Notes: generated by a model not told the origin, from the letters alone. Positions 43,630 through 57,072 are shown, counted from the stretch's first letter. The stretch is 64,000 nt of DNA from Heterohyrax brucei (GCA_028571685.1 CM053152.1:21398001-21462000), one strand, 5' to 3'. Numbers and translations: made by a program.

Positions 43630-44560
43630 TTTCAAAATTCAGCACAGACATAATATAGAGAGTGAAAAGTCAAAACATAGGCATTCTTGGGAAAAGATAT
43701 TTGCAAAAAAATTATCTGACAGGGGAGTTACCCAGAATGTTAACATCCTCCTACAAGTCCAAAAGAAAAAAGACAATCCAAAAGAAAAATAGGATGAAGA
43801 TTTAAACGAGCACATCACTAAAAAAGAAATTTAAATGGCCAACAAACATATTAAAATGTCTTCAATCTCACTAATTATTAGGGATATACAAATTAAAACC
43901 ACAAGAACATACCACTACCCATCTATGAGAATGATAAAAATTAAAGCGACCGACTATCACAAGTGTTAGCATAGACGTGGTACCACTGGAACTCTCATGT
44001 GTACTTCTCATGGGAGTATAAATTGGCACAACTCTGGAAAATTTTTACTCAGGATTTATTGAAAATGAACACACATATACCCTACAACCAACAATTCATC
44101 TCCTAGGTATATACACAACAGAAATGCATATGATATGTATGCATAAAAAACTAGGAAAAAAAGTCCACCAACGATGGAATAGGTAAATATGGTGTGTTCA
44201 TACAATGGAATAGTACACAGCAATAAGAACTGCTGCTAAATGCAATAATATGGATGACTCACAAACATAACATTAAAGGAAAACAACAGACATGAAACAG
44301 TTTGCATGGTTTTGTTCCATTTACATATTTGAAAATTAGGCAAGAGTTATTTTGGGTGGTGAAAGTTAGGATAATGATTACTTTTGTGGAGATAGTGATG
44401 AAAGAGGGTATGAAGAAGGGGATTTGGGGAGCTAACAATATTTGATGTCTTGTTCCAAGTGGTGCACACATGAGTGATTCACTTCGTTAAAAAGTATTGA
44501 GCAACACACTCATGATTTTATACTTTTCATATAAATAAATGCCAGTAAAAGTCTGTGTTT
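43630..44560 (+). mobile_element. Old L1M, ORF2 end and 3' UTR
   Basis: 'gggaaaagatatttgcaaaa', 'tgaagatttaaacgagcaca', 'aatggccaacaaacatatta', 'caaattaaaaccacaagaac', 'aatggaatagtacacagcaa' and 'ggatgactcacaaacataac' follow L1 ORF2 C-terminal order, then a 3' UTR to the AT-rich end. Diverged, with many stops. Confidence 0.85.
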
Positions 44561-44659
44561 AAAGATGTCATTTAGCAAAGATACTTCTAAAGACTTTAAA
44601 TATAGTTGTCTTTGTACAGTGAGTGTTGAAAGTAGCAATATTTCTAAATAGCAATACTC

Positions 44660-44792
44660 TTTTTACTGCTAACAGAAAAGTGAGCAGTTCAAATTCACCA
44701 AGCACTCTTTGGAAACTCTCTGGGGTATTTCAACTCTGACCTTTAGGATCTCTATGACTTTCACCCGACTTGACTGCAGTGGGTTTATTGTA
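44660..44792 (+). mobile_element. AfroSINE, 5' truncated and diverged
   Basis: 'gagcagttcaaattcaccaa' (box B), 'gcactctttggaaactctct', 'acctttaggatctctatgac' and 'gacttgactgcagtgggttt'. Confidence 0.8.
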
Positions 44793-44804
44793 AGTAAAAA
44801 TATA

Positions 44805-45240
44805 TAATTGCAAACTTTGTAAAAAATTGCATCCACCTTATTTCACTTATGTTACTAAGAGTTCCTCATAGTTATCACTTCTGGTGTCTAATGTAGGATC
44901 ATGGCTTTTTAACCCTTCTTATATACTGGGTCATTAAAATAACTAAATATTATAAGACTATTGCATTGAATATCTTGGTGTATAAATTCTTTCTCTGTAG
45001 TACAACTTGTCTTCAAAATGTAGAATTCCTTGGTCATTGAGAGATTTTTAAGGCTCTTAACATATATTACTAAACAGTTCTCCTAAGAGAGAATTCCAAC
45101 ACATATTCCTACCAGCAATCTCCGATTGTGTTTAATTCACCAGAATTTCATCACCACTCTTTATTCTGTGTCTCATTAAACTTTGCTAATTTGTTTGATA
45201 AAAAAATAGTATATCTCACTGTGAGGCTCCATGCTTAATC
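44805..45240 (-). mobile_element. Old L1M fragment
   Basis: 'agatttttaaggctcttaac', 'tactaaacagttctcctaag', 'acatattcctaccagcaatc' and 'tagtatatctcactgt' match reversed old L1 ORF2 C-terminal sequence. Confidence 0.65.
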
Positions 45241-45437
45241 CAAAAAGACTGCATTTGCTGAAAATGTCTCTTTTGCATTTATTGCAGGATAAATTTACTA
45301 GCCTTATATGAATGTCTTTTGCCCAGATAACGTTCAGCTTTAAAAATACCCATATTGAACAGGCATTTAAAGGGCCATTTCAAATCTTTTCCATTCCAGT
45401 TGGTTACATCTAGAAAAAAAAATTGTAAATATTTCAG
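45241..45437. other. Unassigned sequence
   Basis: Nothing identified. Confidence 0.4.
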
Positions 45438-45580
45438 TGTGTACCTCTAAAACAATTCTTTTTAAAAAACATAACCACAATGTCATAATTGCATCTAAAA
45501 AATTACTATTTAATTTCATTAAATACACATTCAGTGTTGACACTGTCCCAATTGTCTTATAAGTGCATGTCTATTTTTTT
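45438..45580 (-). mobile_element. L1M 3' UTR fragment
   Basis: 'ttaaaaaacataaccacaat', 'catctaaaaaattactattt' and 'cattcagtgttgacactgtc' resemble the reversed L1M 3' UTR, ending at a T run (45571-45587). Confidence 0.55.
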
Positions 45581-45587
45581 TTTTTTT

Positions 45588-46464
45588 ACTGCCAAGACTA
45601 TTTGCTCTTTTAATTAAGGTCTAAATAGGTCTAAAAATGGTGATTATCGTTTTTCTTTTTTTAATTTGCAGTTTCTCATGCTTGTTTGGTCTGCTTCTAC
45701 GTCTTTTGTATCTGTTTTTCAATTGCCTTTTATCTTTTTTAATTTCTAATTTACAGTTATTTAATTCCTTCCTTCCTTCCCTTGATTTATTGTTGTTAAT
45801 GTTGAAGAAATCAGTTGATAAAACTATAGAGCTCCTACAATCTGAATTGCACTGCGCATCCTCGTGGTACTTACATATATATACATATACATATATAGGA
45901 TTTTTCCCTTGTCTTTCTTTCCTCAATTGTGGCATTGTCAAACCCTGAGAAAACTGAAATTGCCTTTTATATTAAAAAAAAAAAAAAGTGAAAAATAACT
46001 TACTTGTTATTTGCATACCTTTATATCTAATGATGGGTTCAGATGGAAATGGATGATTCCTAGAAGGTCTTGGATAAAAGAATTAAGCAACTGGCATTTG
46101 GGGGGCTCTGTTTTTTGAGAATCTAGGCATTTAAGATATGAATGATATCTTCCTCTAAACAACTTAAAATATCACTAAACCATTTATTTCTGTAGTTGGT
46201 GCTGAAGGCGATTTGAGGAAAATCATACGTACTAAGGACAACAGAACCAGCTTGAGAAGACTTTATGGATGAAAGACAATGAACTAGGAAATGTTAAATT
46301 TGGCAAATAGTGGAATACATAAAACATGTGAAAATGCATCTGGAACACACTAACTTCGTTAGTTCTGGGGAAGAGACTGGAATTGGGAGTGAGGACATTA
46401 AAAAAGGACAGTTGATTCTGATTATATTCAGTATTACTTGTAAAATCAATGGTATGGTGTGCTG
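45588..46464. other. AT-rich unassigned sequence
   Basis: Low-complexity T/A-rich DNA with a CCTT tract near 45769, a TA tract near 45877-45897 and an A14 run near 45974. The open frames 45621-45941 (minus) and 45637-45948 (plus) mirror this composition and are not genes. Confidence 0.5.
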
Positions 46465-48590
46465 GTAAATTTTCTAAAAAATCTTTTTTATTGTTGCGAT
46501 TAAATGAAAGTATACAATCCAAATCAATTTTGCATGCCCACCTATCTGTAACTGCATCTCCTCTCCTCACCCTGTGACAAAATACTCTTCCTTTTTTGCT
46601 CTTGAATTCTAGTATCCTGTTAACAAACACCTGTCCCCCCACCCTCTTCTCTCCCATCTAGAAAGAAACCAGTAGAACAGCCTCCCGTAAATGTATAAAA
46701 CCATAAAGTACATACATTACATGCCACATGTTCTCACTGTACCCCCAAGTCCGGTCTGTTCTTGCCTGAAGAGTTGATCTTAGTCCTGGTTTCAGGTGTG
46801 GGCCAACAGCAAGTCTAGGGACTATGTTCCCAGAGGACCCTCCAGGCTGTCGGAGGACCAAATTCTGGTCTTTTAGTAGAGTTCTTGAACTGCACACTTC
46901 TTTTTCTCGTGTTACATCAAGGACTCTACATTGTGTCCTCCCATCACGGCTGCCTTTGGTGGTGGTCGGGCACTGTCTGGTTCTTCTGGTCACATACTGA
47001 TGCAGTCTTCCATTCACTTGGGTCCTTCTGTCTCCTGGACTCATTTTTCCTGGTGTCTTTGATGGTTTCAGTCATCATCTGTTCCAGATGGTTTGGAACT
47101 ATTTCGTGTACCTCAGATGGCAGCTAGGTAGCTTAAAAGCTACCTCAGACACCGTTCACCAACATGGAATGTGGAAGACTGTCTTAGCAAAAGACTAGTT
47201 ATGCCAGTTGACCTCAATGTCCCCAGAAAATATGATCCCCAGACCCCTGTCCCTGCTACTCTAGGAAACCTTTCAGTTTATGTTGCAGTCCTATTATACT
47301 GATCTACTGCATTCTGTCTATTTCTTCACATAACCAAACTCTTATCAACTACTCAATCTATAAACACCCCTCTCTCTCCCTCCCTACCATTGTAGCCCTC
47401 AAAGAGTCTTTTCTTCTGTACATGAGTCCATTTTTAAGAGTTCTCATATAATAGTTGTCCTTTTGCAATTGACTGATTTCAGTCAGCATAATGTCTTCTA
47501 GTTGAAACCAGGTTATGAGATGCTTCCTAAAATCACCATTGTTCTTTATCATCACATAGTGTTCCATTGTGTATATGTACCACAGTTTGTTAATCCATTC
47601 ATCTGTTGATGGGCATCTAGGTTGATTCTATCTTTTTGCTATTGTAGACTATACTGCAGTAAACACTCATGTGCATGTATCTGTTCATGTGACAGCCTTT
47701 GTTTCTATAGGATATTTTCCAAGCAGTGGGATTGCTGAATCATACAGTATTTCTATTTCCAGCTTTTTACAGAAGCACCAAATTGCTTTTCAAGAGGTTG
47801 TACCATTTTGCATTCCCACTAGCAGTGTAGGAGAGTTCCAATCTCCTCAGAATCTCTTCAGAGCCTCTCCACTATTTGTTGTTTTGTGGTTTTTGGACTA
47901 CTGCCAACCTTTTTGGGGTGATATGATATCTCATTGTAGTTTGGATTTGGATTTCTCTAATGGCCAGTGATCATTAGCATTTCCTCATGTGTCTTTTGGC
48001 TGCCTGGATGTCTTTGGTGAAGTGTGCGTCCATTTCCTTTGCCCATTGTTTAATTGGGTTATTTACCTTTTACTTGTTGATATTTTGCTGTGTCTTGTAG
48101 ATTATGGAAATAAGAAGTCAATTTGATATGTAGTTGGCAAATATTTTTTCCCATTCTGTAGCCTTTTAACTCTCTTTATATAGTCTTTGGATAAGTACAA
48201 GTTGTTTGATCTTTAGTAGTTCCCACTTATCTATTTTTTTTTCTGTTTTTTTTGTACATCATTGGTCAGATTTTGTAGTCTTTCTAGGCCATTTATTAGA
48301 ACTTCCATTGTTGTCTCTACTTTTTTCTTTCATAATGTTTATCATAGTAGGTTTGATCCATTTTGAGTTAGTTTTTGTGTAAGGTGTGAGATATGGGTCT
48401 TGTTTCAGTTTTTTGCAGATGGATATCCAATTTTGCCAATACTACTTGTTAGACTATTTTTACCACAGTTTACAACCTTGGAGCCTTTGCTGAATATCAA
48501 GTGTTCACAGGCAGATGATGATATTTCTGGATTCTCCATTCTGCTCCATTGGTCTATATCTGGATTTTTTTTGTGTGTGTACAGGTAAGC
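46465..48590 (-). mobile_element. 5'-truncated L1, 3' UTR and ORF2 C-terminal third
   Basis: The reversed 3' UTR begins near 'cttttttattgttgcgatta', continues through 'ggtggtggtcgggcactgtc' and 'tcatctgttccagatggttt' (matching 61560-61860 in reverse), and passes into ORF2 at about 47400. It ends at about 48590 with sequence like that at 60240-60310 in reverse. Confidence 0.9.
47400..48580 (-). pseudogene. L1 ORF2 C-terminal remnant
   Basis: The minus frame 47358-47567 carries MEHYVMIKNNGDFRKHLITW and FQLEDIMLTEISQLQKDN, the extreme C terminus. Farther up, the reading resembles the cysteine-rich and KRPPTEWEK-type regions seen at 60321-60611, but with shifts. The RT domain is absent because of 5' truncation. 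Confidence 0.8.
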
Positions 48591-48744
48591 TTATAACAAA
48601 GGGCTCCCACTCTCCCAACCCTACTGCCTCTCCAGGAAAAGGTAGAAAATTAAAGCATTTATGAATTTCTATGGTGTAAATACTCCTACCACGGCTGATT
48701 TCAAGCAACTAGTGTAAGATCAACTAGTTGAAAAAGTCTTGAAA

Positions 48745-49450
48745 ATTTAACAATTTAGGCACTAATATTGTGTTCCAGGTACCAAGTCAAGTGCTGGGAA
48801 AGATAGAGAAAAGATTGTGACACAGTCCATGTCCACCAGGCAACAGAAATATGGAGGAGTGGTGTAGCTGAAATAATTATGCTAGATAAGTAAAGGAAAG
48901 AGAGGTTAACTCTGATAAGGGGTAAGGGAGGGGGAGAATTAGAGAAGGCTTCTCTGAATGAACTTTGAAAGATGAAATAATAGATATGTAACTAGAGAAT
49001 AGTTCAGGAACCAAGGCATTGGAGTGCATAACACCTTCAGGAAATTGCAAGTTCATTGCTTTGCCTAAGATTATCGGTACAATAATCAAAAGGTTGAATT
49101 TTGCTGTGCAGTAATGATAGGTTTTGGACAGTTTTTGAGAAGCATGAGGAAATAACCCTGATGGCAATGCGAAGACTACACTGGAGACCTCTAAGATCAT
49201 TGCAAGTTTCAAGTAGGATACAGTGAGAACTTCAGATGAAGCAATGTACTAGGGAGAAAAAGAAATGAGGCAGATCTAAGAATCTTGTAGGAGGAAGAAT
49301 GACACAACTTGCTAATAGACTGGCTGAGGCAAGAGGGAGGGATGGGTGCTTGAAGACAATACTTAGACTTTGAAAAATGTTCTGGCTTCCATGGGAATGA
49401 ATGACTTCATCAGATAAGAAAGGAAGCATTCTTAAGTTTAAACATTTTAA
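48745..49450 (-). mobile_element. L2 LINE fragment
   Basis: Reverse-complement L2 features: 'ttccaggtaccaagtcaagt', 'gagaaggcttctctgaatga', 'gatggcaatgcgaagactac' and 'agtaggatacagtgagaact', with the purine-rich bias typical of this strand. Diverged. Confidence 0.65.
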
Positions 49451-50327
49451 GACGTATATTTTTGGATCTTGCTAATGACATCTGCAAGTTTGAAAGACCG
49501 AACAATGAGACATCAATAGTACTGTGACAATGGTTTGTTTTACTGAATATGGATTTATGGATCATGATTGTGGGTAGTTATGTTACTAAAATGACAGACT
49601 TTTGGTGTGGGTTAAAGAGGATCTCACAAGATTTGAAAGTAATACTTTGCCCAGGAATTTACTGGATGAAAAACAATTTATCCCAAGAAGCTTAAAGGAT
49701 AATAAGCCAGGGAAGGAAGGAGAATACCAGATAAACCAGTGAATCCATACCATAGGCATATCATAGCAGGAAGAATCATTGAGGGGAGTAGTAAGGTGAG
49801 AAAAAACAAGAAAAGAGACCAGAAACACTATGTAGAGCCTTAGATGTCAATACACCAACACTCACGGCATTGGTAATAAGCAAAGTAAACTTGGGATTAT
49901 AACACCAGATGGTAAACATGGTGACCTCATTGAAATCTTGTGGGATGATACTCAAAATTGACTAACATGGTAAACTAGAATCTATGCACAGTTTTGAAGA
50001 AGCAGGCCTATGAGACTGGGAAGGAGATCAGTGTATGTTGCAGAGAGACTAATTCAAAACTCACTGAAGAGTATAAGGTTAATATTTAGGTGGAGAGAAT
50101 CAGAACATTAAAATAATTTATACCATTTGGCCATAGGGAACAGGGAAAAAGCACTAAATATTGAGTTTATATAAAACATCCAAATAAACTCTCAAAATTT
50201 TAATGAGAACTACAAGCTTGATTTCGTCAATGTTGCTTTTTTTATATCCATTTTTATGCTTACATGACTACATGTGATTCCAAAGCTTTTTAAGGGTGAT
50301 TTCTTAAAATTCTCAATACTATTGTCA
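49451..50327. other. Unassigned, possibly more L2
   Basis: Purine-rich like the L2 to its left, but no diagnostic block beyond 49450. Confidence 0.4.
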
Positions 50328-50755
50328 TTGCTATTGTTACGTGCCCTTAAGTCGATTACAATTCATAGTGACCCTATATAAAGCAGAATGAAGCACTGCC
50401 AGGTCCTGTGCCATGCCCACAATCATTTTTATGCTTCAGCCACTGTGTCAATCCATCCCATTGAGAATCTTCCTCCTTTTTCACTGACCCTCTATTCCAT
50501 CTGTCCTTCTCTAGGGAGAGATCCTTCTTGACAACATGTGCAAAGTATGTAAGACGTAGTCTTGCCATCTTTACTTACAAGGAACACTCTGGTCGTACTT
50601 CTTCCAGGACTGATCTGTTCATTCTTTTGGCAGTCCAGGGTATATTTAATGTTCTTCTCCAACACCAGAATTCAAACACATCAGTTCTTCTGTCTTCCTC
50701 ATTCACTGTCCAGCTTTCACATGTATATGATGCAATTGAAAATACCATGATTTGG
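50328..50755 (-). mobile_element. RTE (BovB-like), 3' portion, left of nested L1s
   Basis: 'tattgttacgtgcccttaag' (3' terminus), 'ttcatagtgaccctatataa', 'tttttcactgaccctctatt', 'tggcagtccagggtatattt' and 'tcactgtccagctttcacat'. It stops at ATGATTTGG (50747-50755), where an L1 5' end begins. The same nine bases recur at 62300-62308, where the RTE resumes. Confidence 0.93.
50747..50755 (+). repeat. TSD of nested L1, left copy
   Basis: ATGATTTGG immediately before the L1 5' end; repeated at 62300-62308 after an A-rich tail. Confidence 0.85.
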
Positions 50756-51782
50756 AGGGGAGGAGTCAAGATGGTAGACTAGACACACATCACCTTAATT
50801 CCCTCTGAAAACTAAGGCCTGGGTTGATAATTGAATGGAACTTTCTGGACACCCAGTGAGCCCTACGATATGGCATAAGGCTATCTGTTTGGACTGCATG
50901 CCACTGAATAGGCAACTGCTTGTTGTTGATTGAGCCCTGTTCTGGTTGAATCAGCTAGCTACTGTGGACTGAAGGTACTGGCATTTTTAACTTTTTTCCC
51001 TTTTTGTTGACTGGCAGGTGGATGAGTGGCTCAAAGAGCAGCTACATAGACCCACAATGCTAAATTGATCAGTGGGTGGAATAGCCACATTTTGAGAGCC
51101 TGGCTCCAGATACAAAGCTCCACAGCCCCCTCTACCCTCTCTTTTTGAACCTTCACCATCAATTCTGCTATTTTGTAGGGGCAGGACAGATTGACCGAAT
51201 GCCATCTTGTTTGACTGGGAGGCTGAAATACCCAACTGGAGGCCTCACCAGGGGCTAATTCCCAGGCTGGGAGGCAGTCCCAATCTGGGAAGTGCTTTGC
51301 CAGCAGAAAAGATGTGTTTAGCATAGTATAGGCTTATGGGAGAGGCCCAGAAGGAGATGACAGCAGACCGGTAGCCTTTCCTACTTTGAACTGTATCACA
51401 GCATCTGGGAACAGATGACAAGCCCTCTCCATTGTCAGCTGGAAGGAGGGGCTTCCCACATCTGACAGCCTGACTGATTTTGGAAGTGGTCAAATAGATT
51501 TTACGTTTTTAAAATAAGACTGCCTAGAAAAAAAAAAATGCAATGCAGCTTGATGGCATCTCTTCTAGCCTTTACTGACCCACATTATAGGATTCGGTGA
51601 CAGCCCCCAGTGACTCTATGAGTAGGGCCATGACTTTGTAAGCTAGGAGGTGGAGACTGCTGCCCTGATTCCACTGGGCCTACTCACTGGAGGACATAGA
51701 GGTGGCTGGTGATCAACTTACTTTTCAGAACTGTGCCTCAGCTCCTGTTAAGGCAACACCAGAGAAAATAAACAGCCTCTAG

Positions 51783-52768
51783 ATGTCCACAAAGCAACAG
51801 ACCCTAATGAAACATTCAAAAAAGCTCCAGAAAACTCCCCAAATAAAGAATCAAAGAATTTCCCAGATGAAGAAGTCTTTCAGAAATTATTGGAGGTCTA
51901 GTATGAAAGAATTATATAGATAGCTCTTCTAGACATTATGCCAAAGGCATCAGGGCAAAATGAAAAATTAAGCAAGCTCTTCAAACTGAAGGAACACAAG
52001 CATGCTGAAATCTGACAGATCAATAACTAAATTACAGAATTAGACAATCCAATTCAACCCCAAAGAGAAGAATTTAACAACTGGAAATTAGACCTTCTGA
52101 CTTCGAAGATAAAACTACTGACACCAGCATCTATGAGGCCAAAGCCAAGTGCCATCAAGTCGGATCCAAGTCATGAGCATCTATGAGGAGAAATCAGAAA
52201 AAAGAAACAAGAAAAATGAAGAAGCATTAGGAAACATGTGGGACTTTTTCAAGAGGAGCAATCTGTGCTTAATTGGAGCTTCTGAACAGGGAAGGATACT
52301 TGAAAGCATAGAGGGTATTGCTGCTGAGTTTGTTGACACAAAACTTCCCTGAAATTATGAAAGAAGAGACCATAGACATCCAAGATGCATATCTAATACC
52401 ACACAATATAGACTGCAAAATAGACAACAAGATATGTTATAATCAAGCTTTACAAACTGAAACATAAGCAAAACTCTTAAAGGCAGTAAGACTCAAAGCA
52501 GACATTCAGAGGGAAGCCCTGTAGGCTTTCATCCGACATCTCAGCAGAAACGATGCTGGCAAGGAGGCAGTGGGATGACACATTCAAAGCCCTGAAGGAG
52601 AAAAACTTGCAATCAAGAATTACATATCCTGCAAAACTGTCTTTGATATATGAAGATGAAATTAAGACATTTGCAGATAAGCAGAAACTTAGAGACTTTG
52701 TAAAAACCAAACCAAAGATACATGAAATATTGAAAGAAGCTATTGGCTTAGAAAAACAAAACCATTAA
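51783..52768 (+). pseudogene. L1 ORF1 remnant
   Basis: Starts at ATGTCCACAAAGCAACAG. Segment 52149-52352 has the coiled-coil-to-RRM junction (EEKSEKRNKKNEEALGNMWD, then FFKRSNLCLIGASEQG), and 52553-52768 has the C-terminal domain (FKALKEKNLQSRITYPAKLS, DKQKLRDFVKTKPKIHEIL, ending AIGLEKQNH). Stops interrupt the region between, and a 38-bp micro-insertion at 52139-52176 breaks the frame. Inactive. Confidence 0.85.
52139..52176 (-). mobile_element. Micro-insertion of RTE/SINE 3' tail, copy a
   Basis: A 38-bp insert with core 'gccaagtgccatcaagtcgg' is flanked by GCATCTATGAGG at 52127-52138 and 52177-52188. The undisturbed L1 at about 9200 has this target only once, so both the insert and the duplication are direct observations. 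Read on the minus strand it is the last part of the RTE/AfroSINE tail. Confidence 0.85.
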
Positions 52769-53202
52769 GTGTACATTTTAAGGAGGCAATGCAGGACACA
52801 ACATCCAGAAATGTACCGAGTTAGAGAAGGTGCAAAACTCAATCAAAGCCATAATATTAAACAAAAGGATCCAGTGACCATATTGTGAAAACTAAGATAC
52901 CATCACATTAAAAAGAGAGACAAACTATAGTAGTTATACTCCTTTCAGACGAAGAGGAAGTTAATATAATATGCAGAAGTTAAAATTGGGTTGAAACTTA
53001 GATTATTAAGGGGAATTATAGAGGTAGCTGAAAAGCATAATAAAGAAGCAGCATATCAAAACAAGAAACATAACACAGGAGTCTCAACAAACACAAAACC
53101 AACACAGAAAATGATGAAAAATTAACCCATAAAGAAGAACAGCCTGGAACAGAAAATGAAGAGCAACAGAAAAAACACCAATACAAAAATAAATACATCA
53201 AA

Positions 53203-56200
53203 ATGACAGCACTAAACACATACCTATCAATAATTACACTGAATGTGAGTGTACTGAATGCTCTAGCAAAGAGACAAGTGACATCTTGGATCAAAAGGCA
53301 CAACCCATTCACATGTTGCTTACAAGAAACTTACCTTAAACTTAAAGATACAAACAAACTGAAAATTAAAGGATGGAATAATACACCAAGCTAAGAATAT
53401 ACAAAGAAGAGAATGTGTGGCAGTACTAATCTCAGATAAATAGATTCTAATGTAAAGTCCACCATCATGGACAAGGATGGTCACTATTAACTGCTGAAAG
53501 GTTTAACACACAAATAAAAAGCCAAGCACTAATAGGACTTAACAATATTAAATATTTATACACCCAATATTGCCGAGCCAACCAAGTGCCGTCGACCAAT
53601 ATTAGAGCACCTAAATACATCAAACAAACTGACTACATTGAAAAATGAGATAGATCACTCCACAAAAATAGGAGACATCAGATCTTCTAGAAAAAAGCTT
53701 AGTAAAGACACAGAAGATCTCATTGCCACAATTAACAATTAGACCTCATTGACATATACAGAACTTTTTATCCATCAGCAGATAACTACACCTTCTTCTT
53801 CAGTGCACATGGAACATTTTCCAGAATATACCATGTGTTAAGACACAAAGCAAATGTCAGCAAAATCCAAACCACTGAATTATTGCAAAGCATCTTCTCA
53901 GACCATAAAGCCACAAAAGGCAAAATCAATAGCTGAAAAAACATAGCCAGAAATGGGAGCTCATGGAAACTGAACAACACCTTGCTCAAAAAGCCATGGG
54001 TTATAGAAGAAATCAAGAATGAAATAAAGAAATCTGTGGATTCAAATGAGAACAAAAACACTGCCTACTAGAACTTATGGAATGCAGCCAAAGTAGCGCT
54101 CAGAGGTCAATTTATCTCTACATACACATATCCAGACGGAAGGAAGGGCCTAAACCAAAGAATTAACCCTACCGATTGAAGAAGTAGAAAGAGAGCAACA
54201 GAGGAATCCCTCAGGCATCAGAAGAAAACAAATCATAAAGATTAAAGCAGAACTAAATGAATCAGAGAACAGAAGAATAACTGAAAAAATTGATAAGACT
54301 AAAAGCTGGTATTTTGAAAAGATTAACAAAATTGACAAACCCTTGGCTAAACTCACTAAAGAAAAACAGGAAAGGAAACAAATAACCTGAATAGGAAATG
54401 AGATGGGAGATGTTACAACACACCCAGCTGAAATAAAAAATATCATAACAGATTACTATGAAAGGCTGTATTCTAACAAGTTTGAAAATCTAGAGGAAAT
54501 GGACAAATTTCTAGATTCATATGACTCACCAAGATTATCACAAGGAGAAGTAGATCAATTTAATAATCTATCACAAAGGGAGAGATTGAAAAAGTCATCA
54601 AAACTCTACCAACCAAAAAAAGTCCTGGCCCAGATGGTTTCACCAGAGAATTCTATCAAACTTTTAGAGAAGAGTTAACTCCAATACTATTGAGGCTATT
54701 CGACACCATAGAAAGGGATGGAATACTCCCAAATTCATTCTATGAAGCCAGCATAACCTTGATACCAAAACCAGGGAAAGATCCCACAAAAAAAGAAAAC
54801 TACAGACCAATATCATTCATGAATCTGGATGCAAAAATCTTCAACAAAATTGTAGCCAGTGGAATTCAACAGCATATAAAAAAACATCATTCATCATGAT
54901 CAAGTTGGTTTCATTTGAGGGATGCAAGGCTGGTTCAACATCAGGAAAACAATGTAATCAACCACATTAATAATACAAAAGATAAGAATCACCTGATTTT
55001 GTCAACTGATGCAGAAAAGGCATTTGACAAAGTTCAACACCCATTCATGCTTAAAACTCTCAGAAAAGTAGGAATAGAGGGGAAATTCCTCAATGCAATC
55101 AGTAGCATCTATGCAAAGACAACTGCCTTCATCATTCTGAATGGTAAAAGGCTGAAGGAATTCCCTTTGAGAACGGAAACTAGACAAGGATGCCCACTCT
55201 CACCACTTCTATTCAACATTGTACTAGAAGTTCTAGTAGGAGCAATTAGACAAGACAAAGAAATAAAGGGCATCTGTATTGGCAATGAAGAAGTAAAGAT
55301 CTCCTTCTTTGCAGATGATATGATTGTTTATACAGAGAATCCAAAGGAATCCATAAGTAAACTATTGAAACTAATAGAGGAGTTCAGCAAAGTATCAGGA
55401 GACAACATAAACATAAGTAAATCAGCAGGATTCCCTTATACCAACAGTGAGATTAATAAAGAAGAAATCTAGAAATCAATTGCATTTACCATAGCCCCCA
55501 AGAAGATAAAATACCTAGGAATAAATCTAACTAGAGAAATAAGAGATCTTTACAAAGAGAACTACAAGACTTGACTACAAGAAACTGGGAGAGACTTACA
55601 TAAATGGAGTAATCTGCCCTGCTCATGGATAAGAAGGCTCAACATTGTGAAAATGTCTATTTTGCCCAAAGCAATCTACTTATATAATGCAATCCCAATA
55701 CAAATTCCAGGGACATTTTTTAATGAGATGGAGAAACAGATCATCAACTTTGTTTGGAAAGAGAAGGAGTCCCGATTAAGTAAAGCACTACCGAAGAAGA
55801 AGAATACACTGGGAGGCCTCTCTTTACCTGACTTTAGAACCTCTTACACTGCCACAGTAGTCAAAACAGCCTGGTACTGGTACAAAAAGAGACATATAGA
55901 CCAATGGAACAGAGTAGAGACCCCAGAGATGCCACTATCCTCCTATGAATAGCTGATATTTGAGAAAGGCCCTAAGATTTTAAACTGGAGTAAGAACAGT
56001 CTCTTTAACAAATGGTGCTGGCAAAACTGGATATCGATTTGCAAAAAATTGAAACAAGAACCATATCTCACACCTTATACAAAAATAAACTCAAATTGGA
56101 TAAAAGACCTAAATGTAAAATCTAAAATGATAAAGCTCATCCAAGATAAAATAGAGTTAACAATGGAAGTTTTAATACGCAATATAGACAGACTTCAAAA

Positions 56201-56982
56201 TCTGACAAAGCACATTCATCGGAAGAGAAAATAGATAAATGGGAATTACTAAGAATCAAACACTTCTGCTCATCCAAAGACTTCATTAAAAGAATTAAAA
56301 GACCACCTACACAATGGAAAAAAAAATTGGCAATTCTATGTCAGACCGATGTCTGATCTTCATAATCTATAAGGTATTACAAAATATAAACAAGAAAAGG
56401 ATGAATAATCCAATTAAACAATGGGCAAAGGAGATGGACAGGCATTTCTCTAAAGAGGATATCCTGGCAGCTGAACAACACATGCAGAATTTCTCACGAT
56501 TACTAGCTTTAAAGAAATTTCAAATCACAACTACAATGAGGTATCATCTCACCCCAACAAGGTTGGCCATGATCCAAAAAACACAAAACAACAAATGCTG
56601 GAGAGGCTGTGGAGAAATTGAAACTCTCCTACACTGCTGGTGGGATTGCAAAAGAGTACAACCTCTTTGGAAAGCAGTCTGGAGCTTCCTTAAAAAGCTG
56701 GAGATAGATATACCATTTGATCCTGTATTTCCACTGCTTGGAATTTATCCTTCATTAACAAAGGTTGTCACATGAACAGATACATGTACACGAATGTTTA
56801 TTGCAGCACAGTCCACAATAGCAAAAAGTTGGAATCAACTCCAATGTCCATCAACAGATGAATGGATAGGCAAACTATGGTACATATACTCAGTGGAACA
56901 CTATGCTATGAAAAAAAAACAACAACAATTTTTGAAAACATCTCATAACATGATCTCATTTGGAAAAGATAATGCTGAGTGA
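53203..56982 (+). pseudogene. L1 ORF2 remnant, near full length
   Basis: ORF2 normally supplies nicking endonuclease and reverse transcriptase for target-primed insertion. Here: start MTALNTYLSIITLNVSVLN (53203), endonuclease motif CLQETYLKLK, linker NKFENLEEMDKFLDS (54480), RT segments [18 protein letters not shown] (54720) and [20 protein letters not shown] (about 55012), [19 protein letters not shown] and the catalytic FADD at 55308-55319, thumb region [14 protein letters not shown], and a cysteine-rich CWRGCGEIETLLHCWWDC (about 56600). Frames change many times and stops are common, so no active enzyme is made. Confidence 0.9.
53572..53595 (-). mobile_element. Micro-insertion of RTE/SINE 3' tail, copy b
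   Basis: The 24-bp insert 'gccgagccaaccaagtgccg' plus TCGA lies between CCAATATT at 53564-53571 and 53596-53603. The matching L1 at about 10560-10580 has a single 'ctaatatt' there, so the duplication came with the insertion. Confidence 0.8.
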
Positions 56983-57035
56983 AATCAATCAGTGTCAAAG
57001 GACAAATTTTGTATGAGACCCCTGTTACAAAGACT

Positions 57036-57072
57036 GCCAAGCCAAGTGCCATCGAGTCGGATCCGACTCATG
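57036..57072 (-). mobile_element. Micro-insertion of RTE/SINE 3' tail, copy c
   Basis: A 37-bp insert carrying the perfect 16-bp palindrome GAGTCGGATCCGACTC (57054-57069) with 'gccaagccaagtgccat' to its left. It is flanked by ACAAAGACT (57027-57035) and ACAAAGATT (57073-57081), one mismatch. Confidence 0.8.

Noticed and set aside
45621-45948. Frames of 106 and 103 codons on both strands
   Set aside because: The sequence is T/A-rich low complexity; Phe/Leu-rich on one strand and Lys-rich on the other.
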